A stretch of DNA of 64,000 bases from NCBI RefSeq assembly GCF_001315985.1, contig NZ_BBBI01000002.1, forward strand, positions 164,137-228,136, written 5' to 3'. Below, piece by piece: positions 37,914 through 48,998 of the stretch. This DNA comes from Vulcanisaeta distributa JCM 11216 (lineage in GTDB: Archaea; Thermoproteota; Thermoprotei; Thermoproteales; Thermocladiaceae). Made by a program: the position numbers and the translations under genes. The number at the start of each line of letters is the position of its first letter. Within the stretch, counting starts at the first letter, position 1. Below the pieces are notes generated by a model. The model did not search any database, was not told where the DNA came from, and saw only the letters and a list, made by a program, of their open reading frames with translations.

Positions 37914-38225
37914 ATCATTAGCTCTCTAATTAGATTCTCGATCTTGTTGATGGCGTAACTAGCCTCGTCTAGTTCATAAACGCCTTCGTAAAATGCCTCA
38001 TCATGAAGCGTCCTCATTAAATCACTATAAAGGGCCCTCAAGTCCTCGCTACCAATCTCTCTGAGAATTCTCCTGCGTTCGCCGTGGTTCTTAGGGATTA
38101 CTCCGGTCTTCCCGTAAATGAATGCGTTAATTGCTATTATTAATGCCTTATCCGCCCTCCTCCTTGGCGTAGTCCAGGATCTCCAGTGCGCTCATGAACA
38201 TGGCACTTAAGGCGTTACTTGGCAT
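37914..38225 (-). CDS. HEPN-domain protein (one frameshift)
   Basis: About 103 residues: MPSNALSAMFMSALEILDYAKEE, then after a one-base surplus near 38155, DKALIIAINAFIYGKTGVIPKNHGERRRILREIG and a C-terminal helix pair. This is the four-helix HEPN pattern, in which a polar-basic helix end and an H in the third helix often form an RNase site in toxin or defence proteins. No MNT nucleotidyltransferase partner is next to it. Short fragments in two frames explain why it is easily missed. Confidence 0.6.
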
Positions 38226-38257
38226 CCTAAGGCGAGTTACTCGTTGTGGCTTAAATA

Positions 38258-38317
38258 ATTATCAGCCCTCCAGGTGGTCATCACCGATCTGGTGTCCCGA
38301 CAGCCATCATCACTCAT
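38258..38317 (-). ncRNA. Box C/D guide sRNA
   Basis: Minus strand: box C GTGATGA (38307-38313), 22 bases with a degenerate D' box, C' GTGATGA (38278-38284), a 12-base guide and D CTGA (38262-38265). C and C' are identical and canonical, and the last guide has the typical length. It lies between the HEPN gene and the DUF72 gene. Target not assigned. Confidence 0.6.
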
Positions 38318-38364
38318 TAATTCAGTGCGTGGTAGTTTTATAAGGTGTTAGTGATGGTTACTCC

Positions 38365-39075
38365 GTGGTTAAGGTCTTTGTTGGCACGTCGGGTTGGCTC
38401 TATGATTGGAACCTGGACTCAACCTTTGATTGGTACGTAAGGAACTCCGGACTTAATGCCGTTGAACTCAACGCATCCTTCTATAGGTTCCCATTTAGGA
38501 ACCAGGTGGTTTCTTGGGCTAGGAAGGGCTCTGGCCTTAGGTGGGCTGTTAAGGTTCATAGTACATAACCCACGTTAAGAGGCTCAGAGGATGCCTTGAG
38601 CGCTTGGCGTAGGTTTAGGGAGTTGTTTCAACCGCTCGATCCATACATAGACTTTTACCTATTTCAAATGCCTCCATCCTTCGCATATGGTGATGAGAGT
38701 ATGGAGAGAATAAGGACGTTCACCAGGGAGACAGGGCTTGGCCCTAGGCTTGCCATTGAGTTTCGCCACGAGAGCTGGTTTAATAGTAAAGATGCCATTA
38801 ATGAATTGAGGGATTTAGGCATCACCGTAGTGTCTGTTGACGAGCCTGGGGTTACGTGGGTCAGGAGCACAAGTGGCGCTGTTTATTTGAGGCTTCACGG
38901 TAGGACTGATTGGTACATGTATGACTATGGTGAGGATGAGCTTAGGGACCTAGCGATTAAGGCTGTTTCCCTTAATCCCATTGCTATCTACGTGTTCTTC
39001 AATAATGACCACTGGATGCTTGAAAATGCCAGGAAGATGCTGGAAATACTAAGGAGCTTAATAGGGGGGGAGTGA
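38365..39075 (+). CDS. DUF72 family protein (one frameshift)
   Basis: About 235 residues. VFVGTSGWLYDWN, LNAVELNASFYRFP, LAIEFRHESWFN and YLRLHGRTDWYMYDY with AIYVFFNNDH are the DUF72 (YecE-like TIM barrel) motifs. The frame breaks near 38568 (KVHST then THVKRL). GTG start. DUF72 proteins are widespread and may handle a nucleotide or Fe-S-linked substrate, but the reaction is unknown. Confidence 0.85.
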
Positions 39076-39117
39076 TTTACCTACCAGTCCTTGACAGCAT
39101 TAATAGCCCAGTGATTG

Positions 39118-40293
39118 CTAAGCAACGCCGACAGCCATCATAATCACCATGCCTAAGCCCATGGGGGGGCTTATCAAACCAACAATCATCGGCGCCCAAC
39201 CACCAATCAACAAGCCCCCCCAATTATAGGAGACCCCCCCAAGCCCACTCGCCCTGTATTGAACATCGAATTTGTCGATTAGTACGTATGGCACGAGTCC
39301 CATTGCGAAGTTCTCAATGAATGCCAACACCACTAGGTTTGTGAAGTTTGGGTACAGCAATAGGGCGATTGGCGCGTAAGCCAGTGACACTACTAACGTG
39401 CCTATTATGAACCACCTATAATTAATTGCCAGGGCTAATGGACCAGCGAGGAGAACAGCCACAACTGCTGCTATTGTCGAGATGAGCATGACGCTAGGTA
39501 TTATATTTGCCATGCCAATTGCCTTTAGGAAGTCTGAATAAATTAGGTATGTGGAGTAGTAAATGGTTAATAACCCACCCGTAAATAATACGCCAAACCC
39601 AAGCCAAACACCACCATACCTAAACAATAGTGTTAATGGGTTCACCCTGGGCCTTGACCACATCGGCGACTCAATGAGCTACTCCTTATTATGAAGGCTA
39701 GAACCGCCACTATGGCTCCCGTGCCCATGTATATCCTCCAACCATAGGCATTGAATGCGGTTTGGCCCATGTAAGTTAGGAATAGAGCGTTAACGATAGT
39801 CGCTACGACAACCCCCCCTATTGGTAACCACTCTGTATGAACGCCGAGGTTACCTCCTTCCTCCATTTACTCCACTCCATGATCATTGCCGTACCAGGAC
39901 CCCCCCACTCACCGCCCAGGAATATTCCCTGCAGAAACCTTAGCGCCAGTAGGGTTATTGGCGCGAGTAAGCCAATGACTGTGTACGTCGGCAACAGCGC
40001 TATTATTAGGCTGATAAGCTGTAACCGAGGACTGTTGTTAACAGCCCAATCCTCCTACCAAACCTGTCGCCTATGTAGCCCATGATTACGGAGCCAAGCG
40101 GCCTACCGACAAGTGTAGCCACCAGCGTTGATAAGCCACCAAGTAGGGAGTATGGACCAGGAAAGAATAATTCACCGAGTAATGGCATTATTGGCGTGAC
40201 CAGGAGCGCGTCATAACCATCCATGACCCAGCCAAGGTAGGCACTAATGATGGCCCTACGCCTAATGGACTCAAGGCTCCCCTGAATACTCAC
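39118..40293 (-). CDS. MFS transporter, MHS/sugar-carboxylate type (several frameshifts)
   Basis: About 390 residues. GWVMDGYDALLV near the N-terminus and GYIGDRFGRRIGLL are motifs of the metabolite:H+ symporter group. Frames change near 40010, 39870 and 39650, and C7/G7 runs near 39162, 39214, 39233, 39812 and 39900 lie inside the gene. Substrate unknown: aromatic acids or dicarboxylates are usual for the group. Confidence 0.75.
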
Positions 40294-40407
40294 ACGCTGA
40301 CTAGTAAATGCTAATTATTTAAGTTATTTCGTACATGTATCATATTGAGAGGGGGGGTGGGTATATTCGGGCAATTATCATTGAGGCTATGAAGATCATT
40401 AGGAGTA

Positions 40408-41295
40408 TCAACCTGACACTGAAGGGACCAGCCATAAGTTCCTAAGCTCCCTCCACCTACCCCCCCTGACCACATTCTCATCACCACTGAGCAACGGACC
40501 AGCCAACCTCAATGTGCGTGGAATGAGTAATAACGACACCAGTGAAATATAGGGTAAGTAATGCAGGGCTGCGGAGACAACGATTGACAGGTACATGATG
40601 GCTATTGATGCATAAACCACGTACTTCGTATTCTTAATACCCACGAGCAGTACTAGCGTTATCTTACCCACCGCCCTGCACGCATCAATCTCCAGGGCGC
40701 CTGAGCCAATGAGTATTAGTAGTGTGAATAATCCGTTTGGTATGCCAACGATTAATGGCGCGGGGGGTTTGTGTAAATGCCCGTTTGGACGATGTATGAG
40801 CCCCCCCATGTAACGAGGGGGGGCCCATGGCGAGCGCCGCAAGTACCTCACCATAGCCCCTATAGTGGAATTTCAATGGCGGTATGCTATAGCCAACGCC
40901 AATTATCAAGCCTGCCATGGCCAGTATTAGTACAGTCCAACCAACCAGGGTGAATAGGTAAACCCCCCCGCCATGAAGGCTATCGCCAGGAATACGTAAC
41001 CTACGGTAATCACATCCCTAGGACTTAACTTAAGGTCTATTATTGGGTGTGGCCTATGGGAGAAGCCACTGGCCCTATACAGTATGTCCACGCCACTTAG
41101 GTAATCGTAGTAGTCATGCACTAGGTTAACCCCCCCTGCCTGAGCTAGTAATAGGGCTGCCAGCGTTATTGCGTAGATTATCGGATTGAACTTATTACTT
41201 AAGTACCAAGCCAACGCTGTGCCTAGGGTAACGGATGAGAAGGCGCTCGTCAATGTTGTCGGACTGAATGAAATCAACCAGTTCCTAATGCTCAT
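40408..41295 (-). CDS. UbiA-family prenyltransferase (several frameshifts)
   Basis: About 290 residues with eight to nine membrane helices. NLVHDYYDYLSGVD is the first Asp-rich motif (DxxxD) that binds prenyl diphosphate through Mg, and ALEIDACRAVGKITL the second. The arrangement resembles MenA-like 1,4-dihydroxy-2-naphthoate prenyltransferases of quinone synthesis. Frames change near 40925 and 40850, close to runs of seven at 40963, 40816 and 40800. It diverges from the UbiD gene; together they suggest quinone synthesis. Confidence 0.8.
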
Positions 41296-41377
41296 TATGT
41301 CATGATAACCACGAGTGTGTTTTAAGGATTTCCATGGAGGAAACCGTTATTTGCCTGATCCGCATTGGTTCCCCCCC

Positions 41378-42810
41378 GTGGTTATTAAAGACCTTAGGTC
41401 ATTCGTTAAGGCTCTGGAGGATAGGAGAGACCTTATCAGGATAAATGAACCACTCAGTGTTGACCTTGAGGTCGCCGCATTACTGAGGGAGTTAATGTAT
41501 AGGGGGTGGGCCTGCCGTAATAATCGAGAGGACTAGGGAAGGCACATTGCCGATAATTGGTAATCTATTTGGCAAGTGGGATAGGGTTATGCTGGCCATG
41601 GAGGGTAACGACCCGGAGACCATGGCCTCCAAATTAACGGATCTAGTAAGTCTGAGGATTCCCCCCCAGGGACTGTTTGATGCCCTGAAATCCCTGAATG
41701 AGCTGAGAAGGTTTTCACAATACTTCCCAAGGAGTGTTAATGATGGACCGGTTAGGGAGGTTGAGTGGAGTACCACTGATTTAACGAAGATACCGGCCAT
41801 TAGGCAGTGGCTCATGAACCTGGTAGGTTCGTCACCTTTGGGATAACGTTTGTTAAGCATGGCAACTACAGGAACTTCGGCTTCTATAGGCTGCAGGTGA
41901 TTGGTAGGGATAGGTTCGTGATGCATTGGCAGCCCTGGCGCAGGAGTGCGATGTACGGGGAGCTCAGTGGGAAGGCTGAGGTGGCTGTTGTCTTCGGTCC
42001 TGACCCAGTGACTATGCTCATGGCCGGAGTCTCAATACCGCACCCACTGGATAAGCTTCTGGTCACTGGTGTGCTTAGGGGGCGAGGGTGTTGAGTTGGT
42101 GAGGGGTTCGACCGTGGATGTTGAGTATCCGGCAAATGCGGAGTTGGTTATTGAGGGTGAGTTGACCAGTGAGTACGTTAGGGAGGGTCCATTTGGTGAT
42201 CACGTGGGTGTTTATTCAATAGCTAAGGAGTACCCAGTGGTTAGGGTTAAGGCCATTTACTCAAGGAGGGACCCACTGATACCGGTGACTGTGACTGGGA
42301 GGCCTGTGCTCGAGGATGGGAACATAATTAGGTTTGGAACGAGGGTTGTGAAGCCCCCTCCTAAAGCTAATACTCCCTGAGCTAGTGGATCTCGAAATAC
42401 CGCCTGAGGGCTTGGGCTACGTAATCATCGCATCCATTAGGAAGAGGTACCCTGGGCATGCCAGGAGGGTTATGACGGCGTTGTGGGGCTTGGTACCCGT
42501 CCTGGGTAAGGTGGTGATTGTGGTGGATCACGACGTGGATGTCAGGGATTGGGGCCAGGTAATGTATGCGGTGGCTGCTCACGTTAATCCGTCGAGGGAC
42601 GTGCTCATAATTGATAATTACCCTGTGGAGGAACTTGACCCATCAACGCCGATTCCAAACCTTGGCAGTAAGGTTGGCATTGATGCCACTAGGAAGCTTC
42701 CTGAGGAGTACGGCGGTAGGGAGTACCCGATGGATGTTACGGTGCCCAACGACGTAATTGATAGGGTTAGGAGAATCGTGGATTCCATTATGGGCAGGTC
42801 AAGGAATTGA
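41378..42810 (+). CDS. UbiD-family decarboxylase (several frameshifts)
   Basis: About 475 residues. DLRSFVKALEDRRDLIRI at the start, VFGPDPVTMLMAG, SEYVREGPFGDHVGVYS (acid-base E and prenyl-FMN region) and VVDHDVDVRDWG are UbiD landmarks. Breaks include five G for four at 41512-41516 (YRGGPAVIIERT restored), one near 41820, one near 42085, and five C for four at 42354-42358 (KPLLKLILPELVDL restored). Start GTG 41378 fits the family; an upstream GTG at 41315 is in frame. It works with prenylated FMN made by UbiX, not seen here. Confidence 0.85.
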
Positions 42811-42847
42811 CGATATGCATATTAGGGCCTAGGTCATTAATTGGGTA

Positions 42848-43674
42848 ATGAGGGTGTGCATAGTTGGTTTGGGTAGGATGGGTAAGGGCGTGGCCGTAAA
42901 TCTCGTTAATAGGGGCCACGTGGTCCATGGGTATGACGTTAATAAATCCATATACGCGGCATTAAATAATGTTGGTGTAAAGACGGTGGATAATGTGGGG
43001 CAATGCGGTGATGCTGATTATGTGGTGCTTGCATTGCCACGGGCAGGGAGTCAGCCCAGGTACTAAGTGAGTTAAGTACTAACGCCGTGGTGATAGACAC
43101 AACTACGATGAGCATTGCGGAGCTTGAGCAGGTACTCTCCATAGTCCGCAGTAAGGGGCTTAAGTACATAACCGCTAGACTTGAGGGTGGGCCAAAGCAG
43201 GCCGAGGCGGATCCCTCGTGTTATTCGTAGGCGGTGATGAGCAGTTATATAGGCAGGCCGAGGAATTCCTGAGGCAGTTAGGCACGCTAATCTACATAGG
43301 CACTCACGAGCAGGCCACACTGCTTAAGTTAATCAGTACGTCAATAATCATAGCCAATACCATGATACTGGCTGAACTATCGCCATTAATGAGGGAGCTT
43401 GGTCTAGACGTAAATACTGGTTAAGGCGCTCAGCATGAGCGGTGCCGACTCAGCACAATTGAGGACTAGGCTATCCTGGATACTGAGTGGTAACTACTCA
43501 GAGTCCTTCTCGATAGACCTGGCTAAGTACGTGATTGATGAAACAATTAAGCACTCAATGAGCGAGGGCAAGCCATTACCGGTAATGTCTATAATCGGGA
43601 AATTACTCGAGATCGCAAGAAACGAAGGCAAGGGAAAGAGAGACTTCTCCGAGACCGCTGAGATTCTGAAATAA
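42848..43674 (+). CDS. NAD(P)-dependent beta-hydroxyacid dehydrogenase (several frameshifts)
   Basis: About 275 residues. RVCIVGLGRMGKGVAVNLVNRGHVV is the Rossmann fingerprint, followed after a shift (near 43045) by VVIDTTTMSI, then LEGGPKQAEAGSLVLFVGG (missing base near 43210) and ATLLKLISTSIIIAN with the catalytic Lys. This is the 3-hydroxyisobutyrate/tartronate semialdehyde reductase family. The last shift is near 43420. The substrate is not set by context. Confidence 0.8.
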
Positions 43675-43719
43675 TGTAAGAGGAAAATGCGCCGCAAATA
43701 ACCATTGACGATTCATGTA

Positions 43720-45286
43720 TTACCCACACTGAGCTTCTATGTAAAATCCATTACTGGTATAATTTCCAGAACTTAAAATACCATGACTATAGTAAATTGG
43801 TAATCGCCCGGGCCTACCAAAGAGACTAGTTACATTAATCCAAACAAGCCAATCAAGATAATAAGAGACATACACATGCCTTGTGAATAAATCAAAAAGG
43901 CCACAATGACCGGCGCTTAACTTAGCGAAGACGCTGATGGGCACGGTATAAGCGGTTGGCCTTGGGACATACGCAGTACCTACGGGTGTAAAGCCACCAC
44001 CCTCTACCGCCAACGTGGCTTCCGTAACATTAGCCAGGTATGGTTTGTAATACCACGTTGCATTAATTACGCCAAACCCATCAGACGCCGCACCTCCCAT
44101 TGAGAAAAGCGATATCATGGCTTTTGAACAAACGTATGACTGGGACGCAATAGGCACATTAAAGCCTAAGTGATAAAAAATATTCATGCTGACCACGTAT
44201 GTCATGCTTTTCGTGCATATTAATGAGCCTGGACTAAAATCGACGACATCTGTCCAATACCCAGGTTCATAACCATTGCCACTACCTGCTACAAATAACG
44301 TATCGCCCGGTAAACTAATATTTCGTCCCTTCTCCCACTCATAAGTGATGTACGATGCGTAGGCATCCTGGAAGGACCCCCAGGTAATTAATCGTAACTG
44401 CAGGACTTGATATGTACCTGATATAGTCATAAAACTGGGCATAACCGACCACATGCCCATTATAGTCCTGATCAATAATGGGCATCCATGACATGCAAAA
44501 ATCAACGCTGGCGGTACCAAATGGACCATTATAATTCTGCTCACCATAAATGATTGCATAGGCCATGTACTGAATTACTGATTGATTGGCCATTAAGGAT
44601 TCATACTCCTGAACTAACTCAGTACATAAATCATCAGTGAGATTCACCACCTGTCCCTTCATTATTATTGGTAGCCATAGGTTGTTTGCGATTTCTAGGG
44701 CTGATGTTAGTGTGTGCGGTCCTATTACGAGGACTCTGTCGTTTCCGAATGCTACCACGTAGTTCAGGTTGCTTAGGTATTTTGGTATTGGCATTGCTAT
44801 TATGCTCGTGTTAAATGCCCTGGACCAGGCAAGGGCTAGTGCGTACTCAATGATTGGAATATCACTGGAGTTTCCATGAATTATCACGAAATCACCACGT
44901 CTAACCAACCCCTCAACAAACTTGAAAACCATCGAATCAACATTAACGGAAACAATGCCATCCTCATTAACCAATAGTCCAGGCTTAATGAAGGACCAAT
45001 CAATGATAACGAGACTATCACCCGGTAAATAAGGCAACTCACTAAGCGACACAGGCCTAATCAGCGATTGATTAACACCAACGCCGATTAACTCCTGAAC
45101 AAGCGATTGAGGACCAACAACGTAGATCGGTGCATTAATACTGATTAATGCTGATTCATTAATGAGAAAGCTAACACTATTCCTTAATTTAATTGGCCTG
45201 TGAAGGATCGCATTAAGGCTTAGGACCATAACTACGGCGATGATGACCACAGATGCAACCACAAACAAAAGCTTAGTCAAACCCAT
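43720..45286 (-). CDS. Large membrane-anchored surface protein (one frameshift)
   Basis: About 520 residues: an N-terminal helix (LLFVVASVVIIAVVMVLSL), then an outer region with a Rossmann-like start (IYVVGPQSLVQELIG, DSLVIIDW, GDFVIIHGNS) and a beta-rich, Cys-containing C-terminal half. A five-base run at 44377-44381 should be four, joining ITYNYLG-like end to SFQDAYASYI. No enzyme family recognised. The GC content and strand match neighbours. Confidence 0.55.
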
Positions 45287-45361
45287 TACTCACCTTAGCA
45301 CGTGGATGTTTTTATTCATTTCTCATAGGAATGGATGATGGAAGTGATGATCATTACCTGG

Positions 45362-45472
45362 TGCCGGGGCCGGGATTTGAACCCGGGCCCCCCCCTTGCG
45401 GGGACGGACTTTAAGGTTCCCTGCGGAATCTCCAGGCCCGCGCCTTGGACCTGGCTCGGCCACCCCCCCGGC
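45362..45472 (-). tRNA. tRNA-Ser (anticodon GGA) with intron and two expanded G runs
   Basis: Acceptor stem GCCGGGG (45466-45472) pairs with CCCCGGC (45363-45369); discriminator A and genomic CCA follow (45359-45362). The anticodon stem CGGGC/GTCCG encloses CT-GGA-G, then a ~19-base intron (about 45411-45429) that forms a TTCC/GGAA hairpin. The long variable arm (CCCC-GCAA-GGGG) fits Ser. G7 follows the acceptor start where G4 is expected, and G7 closes the variable arm where G4 is expected: three surplus bases each. As written it could not fold normally. Confidence 0.85.
45411..45429 (-). other. tRNA-Ser intron
   Basis: About 19 bases after position 37, with a TTCC-GCAG-GGAA helix consistent with a bulge-helix-bulge substrate of the splicing endonuclease. 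Ends may be off by one or two bases. Confidence 0.65.
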
Positions 45473-45511
45473 GGGTCAATAAGCCATTAACTGCGATTTA
45501 AAGTTTTCTTA

Positions 45512-46045
45512 TTACTCTTCCTCGAGTAGTGTTGTTAGTGTTACCTGGATTGTCTTTAACTTCTCGTACTCCTCCTCCATCCCGTACTTAAGGGCCTTTA
45601 CCATGTACTTAACGGCCTTATTCCTTAGTCTCCTTATGTACTCGTTGCCCCTTGGGTTTATTACGCCCTTCTTTACCTTGCTTATTACGTCCATGGACTC
45701 CTTTATTAATTCATCAATCTCCATCTTCAAGCCTATCTGGGCCATGTCCGTGTGTTCCTCAATCGCCTTTTTGTTTATGTTTACATTTAGGAATATGGGC
45801 TGTGTAATTACTTTGGGCTCTGGCTTGATTAATTTGTACTTACCCATTATATAGCCAGCCACGAGATACCTAAGCAATTCTGAAACGCCATCAAGCCCCC
45901 CCTCCTTCTCGGCCAATTTCGTTAGTAACTCCTTAACTGATTTATGGACCCTGACCGAGACCACTGCGCCGTCCTTTTCCGGCGCCCTGAATAGGTCCTC
46001 GTACCTCACCGGTACATCATCAATTATGAAGACCTCGCTCATCAA
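45512..46045 (-). CDS. Ribbon-helix-helix-like coiled-coil protein
   Basis: 177 residues. AVVSVRVHKSVKELLTKLAEKEGG then VSELLRYLVAGYI has the strand-helix-helix pattern of RHH DNA-binding proteins (residues ~27-70); the rest is helical and charged (MEIDELIKESMDVISKVKKG, EEEYEKLKTIQVTLTTLLEEE). C7 at ~45897 adds a Gly (KEGGLDG). It may bind DNA as a dimer. No recognised orthologue. Confidence 0.5.
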   Translation of the reverse strand: MMSEVFIIDDVPVRYEDLFRAPEKDGAVVSVRVHKSVKELLTKLAEKEGGLDGVSELLRYLVAGYIMGKYKLIKPEPKVITQPIFLNVNINKKAIEEHTDMAQIGLKMEIDELIKESMDVISKVKKGVINPRGNEYIRRLRNKAVKYMVKALKYGMEEEYEKLKTIQVTLTTLLEEE

Positions 46046-46135
46046 TTGATTGTAATCTGCGATTTAAATTTAGGGATGACTTATTTTGCGACATATTATA
46101 TGGCTTATTACAGCCCTTTCTTAACTAATCAATTC

Positions 46136-47025
46136 TTAAATCCTCAGCAGGTTTATGTAATTGATAAGGATCTCATCATTGACAACCTCCCTAATTGCCT
46201 TAATGGCGTTATCCAACATCTCATTTAGTAAATCCCTGGCCCTATCAACTGCGCCCTTAATATCTTCATTGCCTCTACTTATTATCCTCACAATATTTAT
46301 CTCATTAAGGTCAACACCTGGTTCTTACTATCCATATTTAGGTAATCAATTACGTCATCCCTAACCTGAAAGGCGGTGCCAACGAACCTACCAATGTCCC
46401 TAATCCTACTTATTACCTCACTATCCTTAACATTAACCGAGTAGGCACCAACAACCATCGAGGACTCTATGAGCGATGCCGTCTTATAATAAATAAGCCT
46501 TAGGTAATCATCAATCGTGACATCAACCTTACCACTTAACTCCGACTCAAAGCTTTGCCCAATTGCCAACTTAATGGATGAGTTCAGTAGTTCGAAAACG
46601 ATGTCATTATCACCACTCCTTATTGCATACTCCACGGCCTTAGCGATTATCAGATCGCTGGCGAGCATCGCAGTGTGCGGGCCGTAGATGCTGTACGGAG
46701 TCTCCACACCCCTCCTAATCCTCTGCCTATCCATTATGTCATCCTGAAGCAATGACGCTGTGTGTATCAACTCAACGGACGCGGCTGGTAGTACCGCCTT
46801 TTCTAAGCCACTGCCATTACCTAAGGCGTAAGCCATTAGTAGGACTAGGGTTGGCCTAATGAGCTTTCCCCTATTCCTTATGTAGTGGTATGTGGCGTTT
46901 AGTAGGTTATTGGGCATCCAAAGTCCGGTGAAGGACTCCTCGAGTACCTGAATGACCTTATTAATGGCTGACCTAACCTCGGTTGGTAGTAATTCCATGT
47001 ACTTGCTCGGGTTCAATACGGCCAT
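46136..47025 (-). CDS. Geranylgeranyl/farnesyl diphosphate synthase (one frameshift)
   Basis: About 295 residues, intracellular prenyl chain elongation for ether lipids. First Asp-rich motif LLQDDIMDRQRIRRG, then GQSFESELSG and the second motif QVRDDVIDY. The frame changes near 46320 so the C-terminal VDLNEINIVRIISRGNEDI part, ending at 46136, is in a second frame. It is 52 bases upstream of the reductase gene on the same strand. Confidence 0.85.
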
Positions 47026-47077
47026 TTACTTCATAATCCCCCCCTAAACTTATGCCTTAATAAATACTACATGCACG

Positions 47078-48295
47078 TTAAGCCAGGCTTGAGATTAACC
47101 TAATGAGTAGGTTACCAATTAGGAACTTGAGAAATGTGCTGGTCCTCATTGAGGACAGTGTGGCCTCATAGATGGAACCAGCCATGTAGCCCCTTGAGAC
47201 CCTTAGTGCCAACTCCATGGCATCCCTACTCATCAATAGTGGATCACCAATCCTCCTAAACATGACCATTCTATCCATTAGGGGGGGCCTAAACACCTTA
47301 TCCATAAGCACTGAGTAATCACCGCCATGTACCAGGGATTTACCGAGTAGGTGCGCCGTTATCATGGCTGGGTTTATGCCGGCGCCATTCGTTGGTATCA
47401 CGGAGCCAACAGCATCACCGATTAAGTAGGCATTGCCAATGCCATATCTATTCAATAAACCACCAACCGGCAGCGTCTTCATAAGCACTGATCTCTGAAT
47501 ACCCTCGAGACCGTACTTACCGATAAAGAGCATGTGATAATTAAGCGGATTACCACCCCCCCTCCACGCTATGTTATTCCTAACCCCCCCAACACCAATG
47601 TTGTGCGTACCATCACCCCCCCTCGGGAATACCCAGGCAAAGCTCCCGGTGCTACCCCCCCCGGATCCATCACGATTACCGCCTCATCATCCACGTACTT
47701 CCCCCCCTAGCCCTTGCGCTCGTCGCTATTATTAAGTCCTCAGCCTTGAAGCCCTTAGTTACGCCTAAGCTTAAGTCAACAATCGATGGGTAGGCATCAG
47801 CGCCAATTAATGCCCTGGCATTAATCACGTACTCACCGCCATCCCTATCATGAACGAGGCACTCATAACCATCACCCTTAACTGCGCACTTAATGGCCGT
47901 AACGCCAAAACGAACCTTGGCGCCCCCATTAATCGCATCCTCAATAATATTTCTAATCATCGCCGCCTTATCAATTACGTAGGTCCTAAAGGGCATCCTG
48001 CCCACATCATGGCCATTAATCATGAGCCTCAACCACCTGATCTCATTAACAATGAATTCCCTGCGCAGGTTTCCCGGAGTGTCGTGAGTAGGACTTCGTA
48101 TAAATCCCTATTAATCCAGGGTTTGAGGAGGCCCTCGCTGGGTAATAATTCACCGCATATTATTGGTGCGTATATCACGGACTTCTTGTCAATGAGCATC
48201 ACATCGCCGTTGAAGCCATTCCTTACTAGGTAACGGGCTAGGTAGGAGCCGGCCGGTCCACCGCCGATTATTAATACGTCGGTCTTAACAACCAC
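47078..48295 (-). CDS. Geranylgeranyl reductase, FAD-dependent (several frameshifts)
   Basis: About 400 residues. VLIIGGGPAGSYLARYLVR at the N-terminus, ICGELLPSEG, and GDAVGSVIPTNGAGINPAMITA match the archaeal digeranylgeranylglycerophospholipid reductase family that saturates isoprenoid chains. Frames change near 48040, 47680 and 47540; the 47530-47705 section is packed with C7/C8 runs. With the adjacent prenyl synthase it makes a lipid cluster. Confidence 0.8.
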
Positions 48296-48374
48296 GTTAA
48301 ATCAGGTGAATAGGGATTAATTATTTTTCTTCTATAGAAATCCTTAAAAAATCCCCCCCTGCACCCGCAATGAC

Positions 48375-48578
48375 GTGCCTAGGGAAGTATTCCTTGTGGA
48401 GTTATGGCGGAGGTACGCAGACGCTGCGGAGGAGATTAGGGTTAAGAGGTACCCTGATTATGTGAAGTTGAAGGCAAGGCTCAAGCACTACCTATACACA
48501 ATTAGGGTTCCTCCTGACGTTGCTGATCAATTAATTAGGGAGTATAAGTCGAAGAATAAGACCATTAATGAGTATTAA
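48375..48578 (+). CDS. rpl38e: Large-subunit ribosomal protein eL38
   Basis: 67 residues, intact, GTG start. PREVFLVELWRRYADAAEEIRVKR, YVKLKARLKHYLYTIRV and PDVADQL follow the eL38 pattern, a small archaeal/eukaryotic protein of the 50S subunit present in crenarchaea. It diverges from the lipid genes. Confidence 0.75.
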   Translation: MPREVFLVELWRRYADAAEEIRVKRYPDYVKLKARLKHYLYTIRVPPDVADQLIREYKSKNKTINEY

Positions 48579-48628
48579 TTCGGGCTCACCACTCATCAAC
48601 GCTCAGTGCTCCAGACCCTAATCATTGG
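48578..48628 (-). ncRNA. Possible box C/D sRNA
   Basis: Minus strand: TGATTA (48619-48624), 12-base guide, CTGA (48603-48606), 4-base spacer, TGATGA (48593-48598), 9 bases, CCGA (48580-48583). D' and C' are perfect with the usual spacing; C and D are variant. Confidence 0.4.
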
Positions 48629-48696
48629 CTCATACGATTACTCAATGCCATTACTAACTAATAAATCTTATTAAGGGGTTTGGGTTCGCTGTCTCG

Positions 48697-48953
48697 ATGT
48701 CGACTGAGGAATTAACCAAGAGGGCTAAGGAATTAGTGATTAAGTTGAGGACTGCGGAGGAATTAATAAGGAGTGGGAAGCTTGATGATGGCGTTAAATT
48801 ATTCAAGGAGGCCACGAAGGAGGCTAAGGAGCTAAGCTCTTTGATAATTACATAGCCATTATTAGGAAGGTCAGGAGACTAATTAATGAGGAGAGGGCAA
48901 GGCAGGCTAGGAAGTCGGTCCGCGAAGCCAAGGCTGAGGAGGGCAAGGCATAA
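48697..48953 (+). CDS. Small helical protein, unknown (one frameshift)
   Basis: About 85 residues, Lys/Glu-rich helices: TEELTKRAKELVIKLRTAEELI, VKLFKEATKEAKELSS, then after a shift near 48843 DNYIAIIRKVRRLINEERARQARK. It resembles the next gene in size and composition, so the two may be paralogues or partners. A TPR/HEPN-like or ribosome-associated helical hairpin is possible. The frame fragments are short and easily missed. Confidence 0.45.
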
Positions 48954-48998
48954 TTTTTAAATTAACCCGCAATAACGCACTACGGCTTGGTGGTAATA

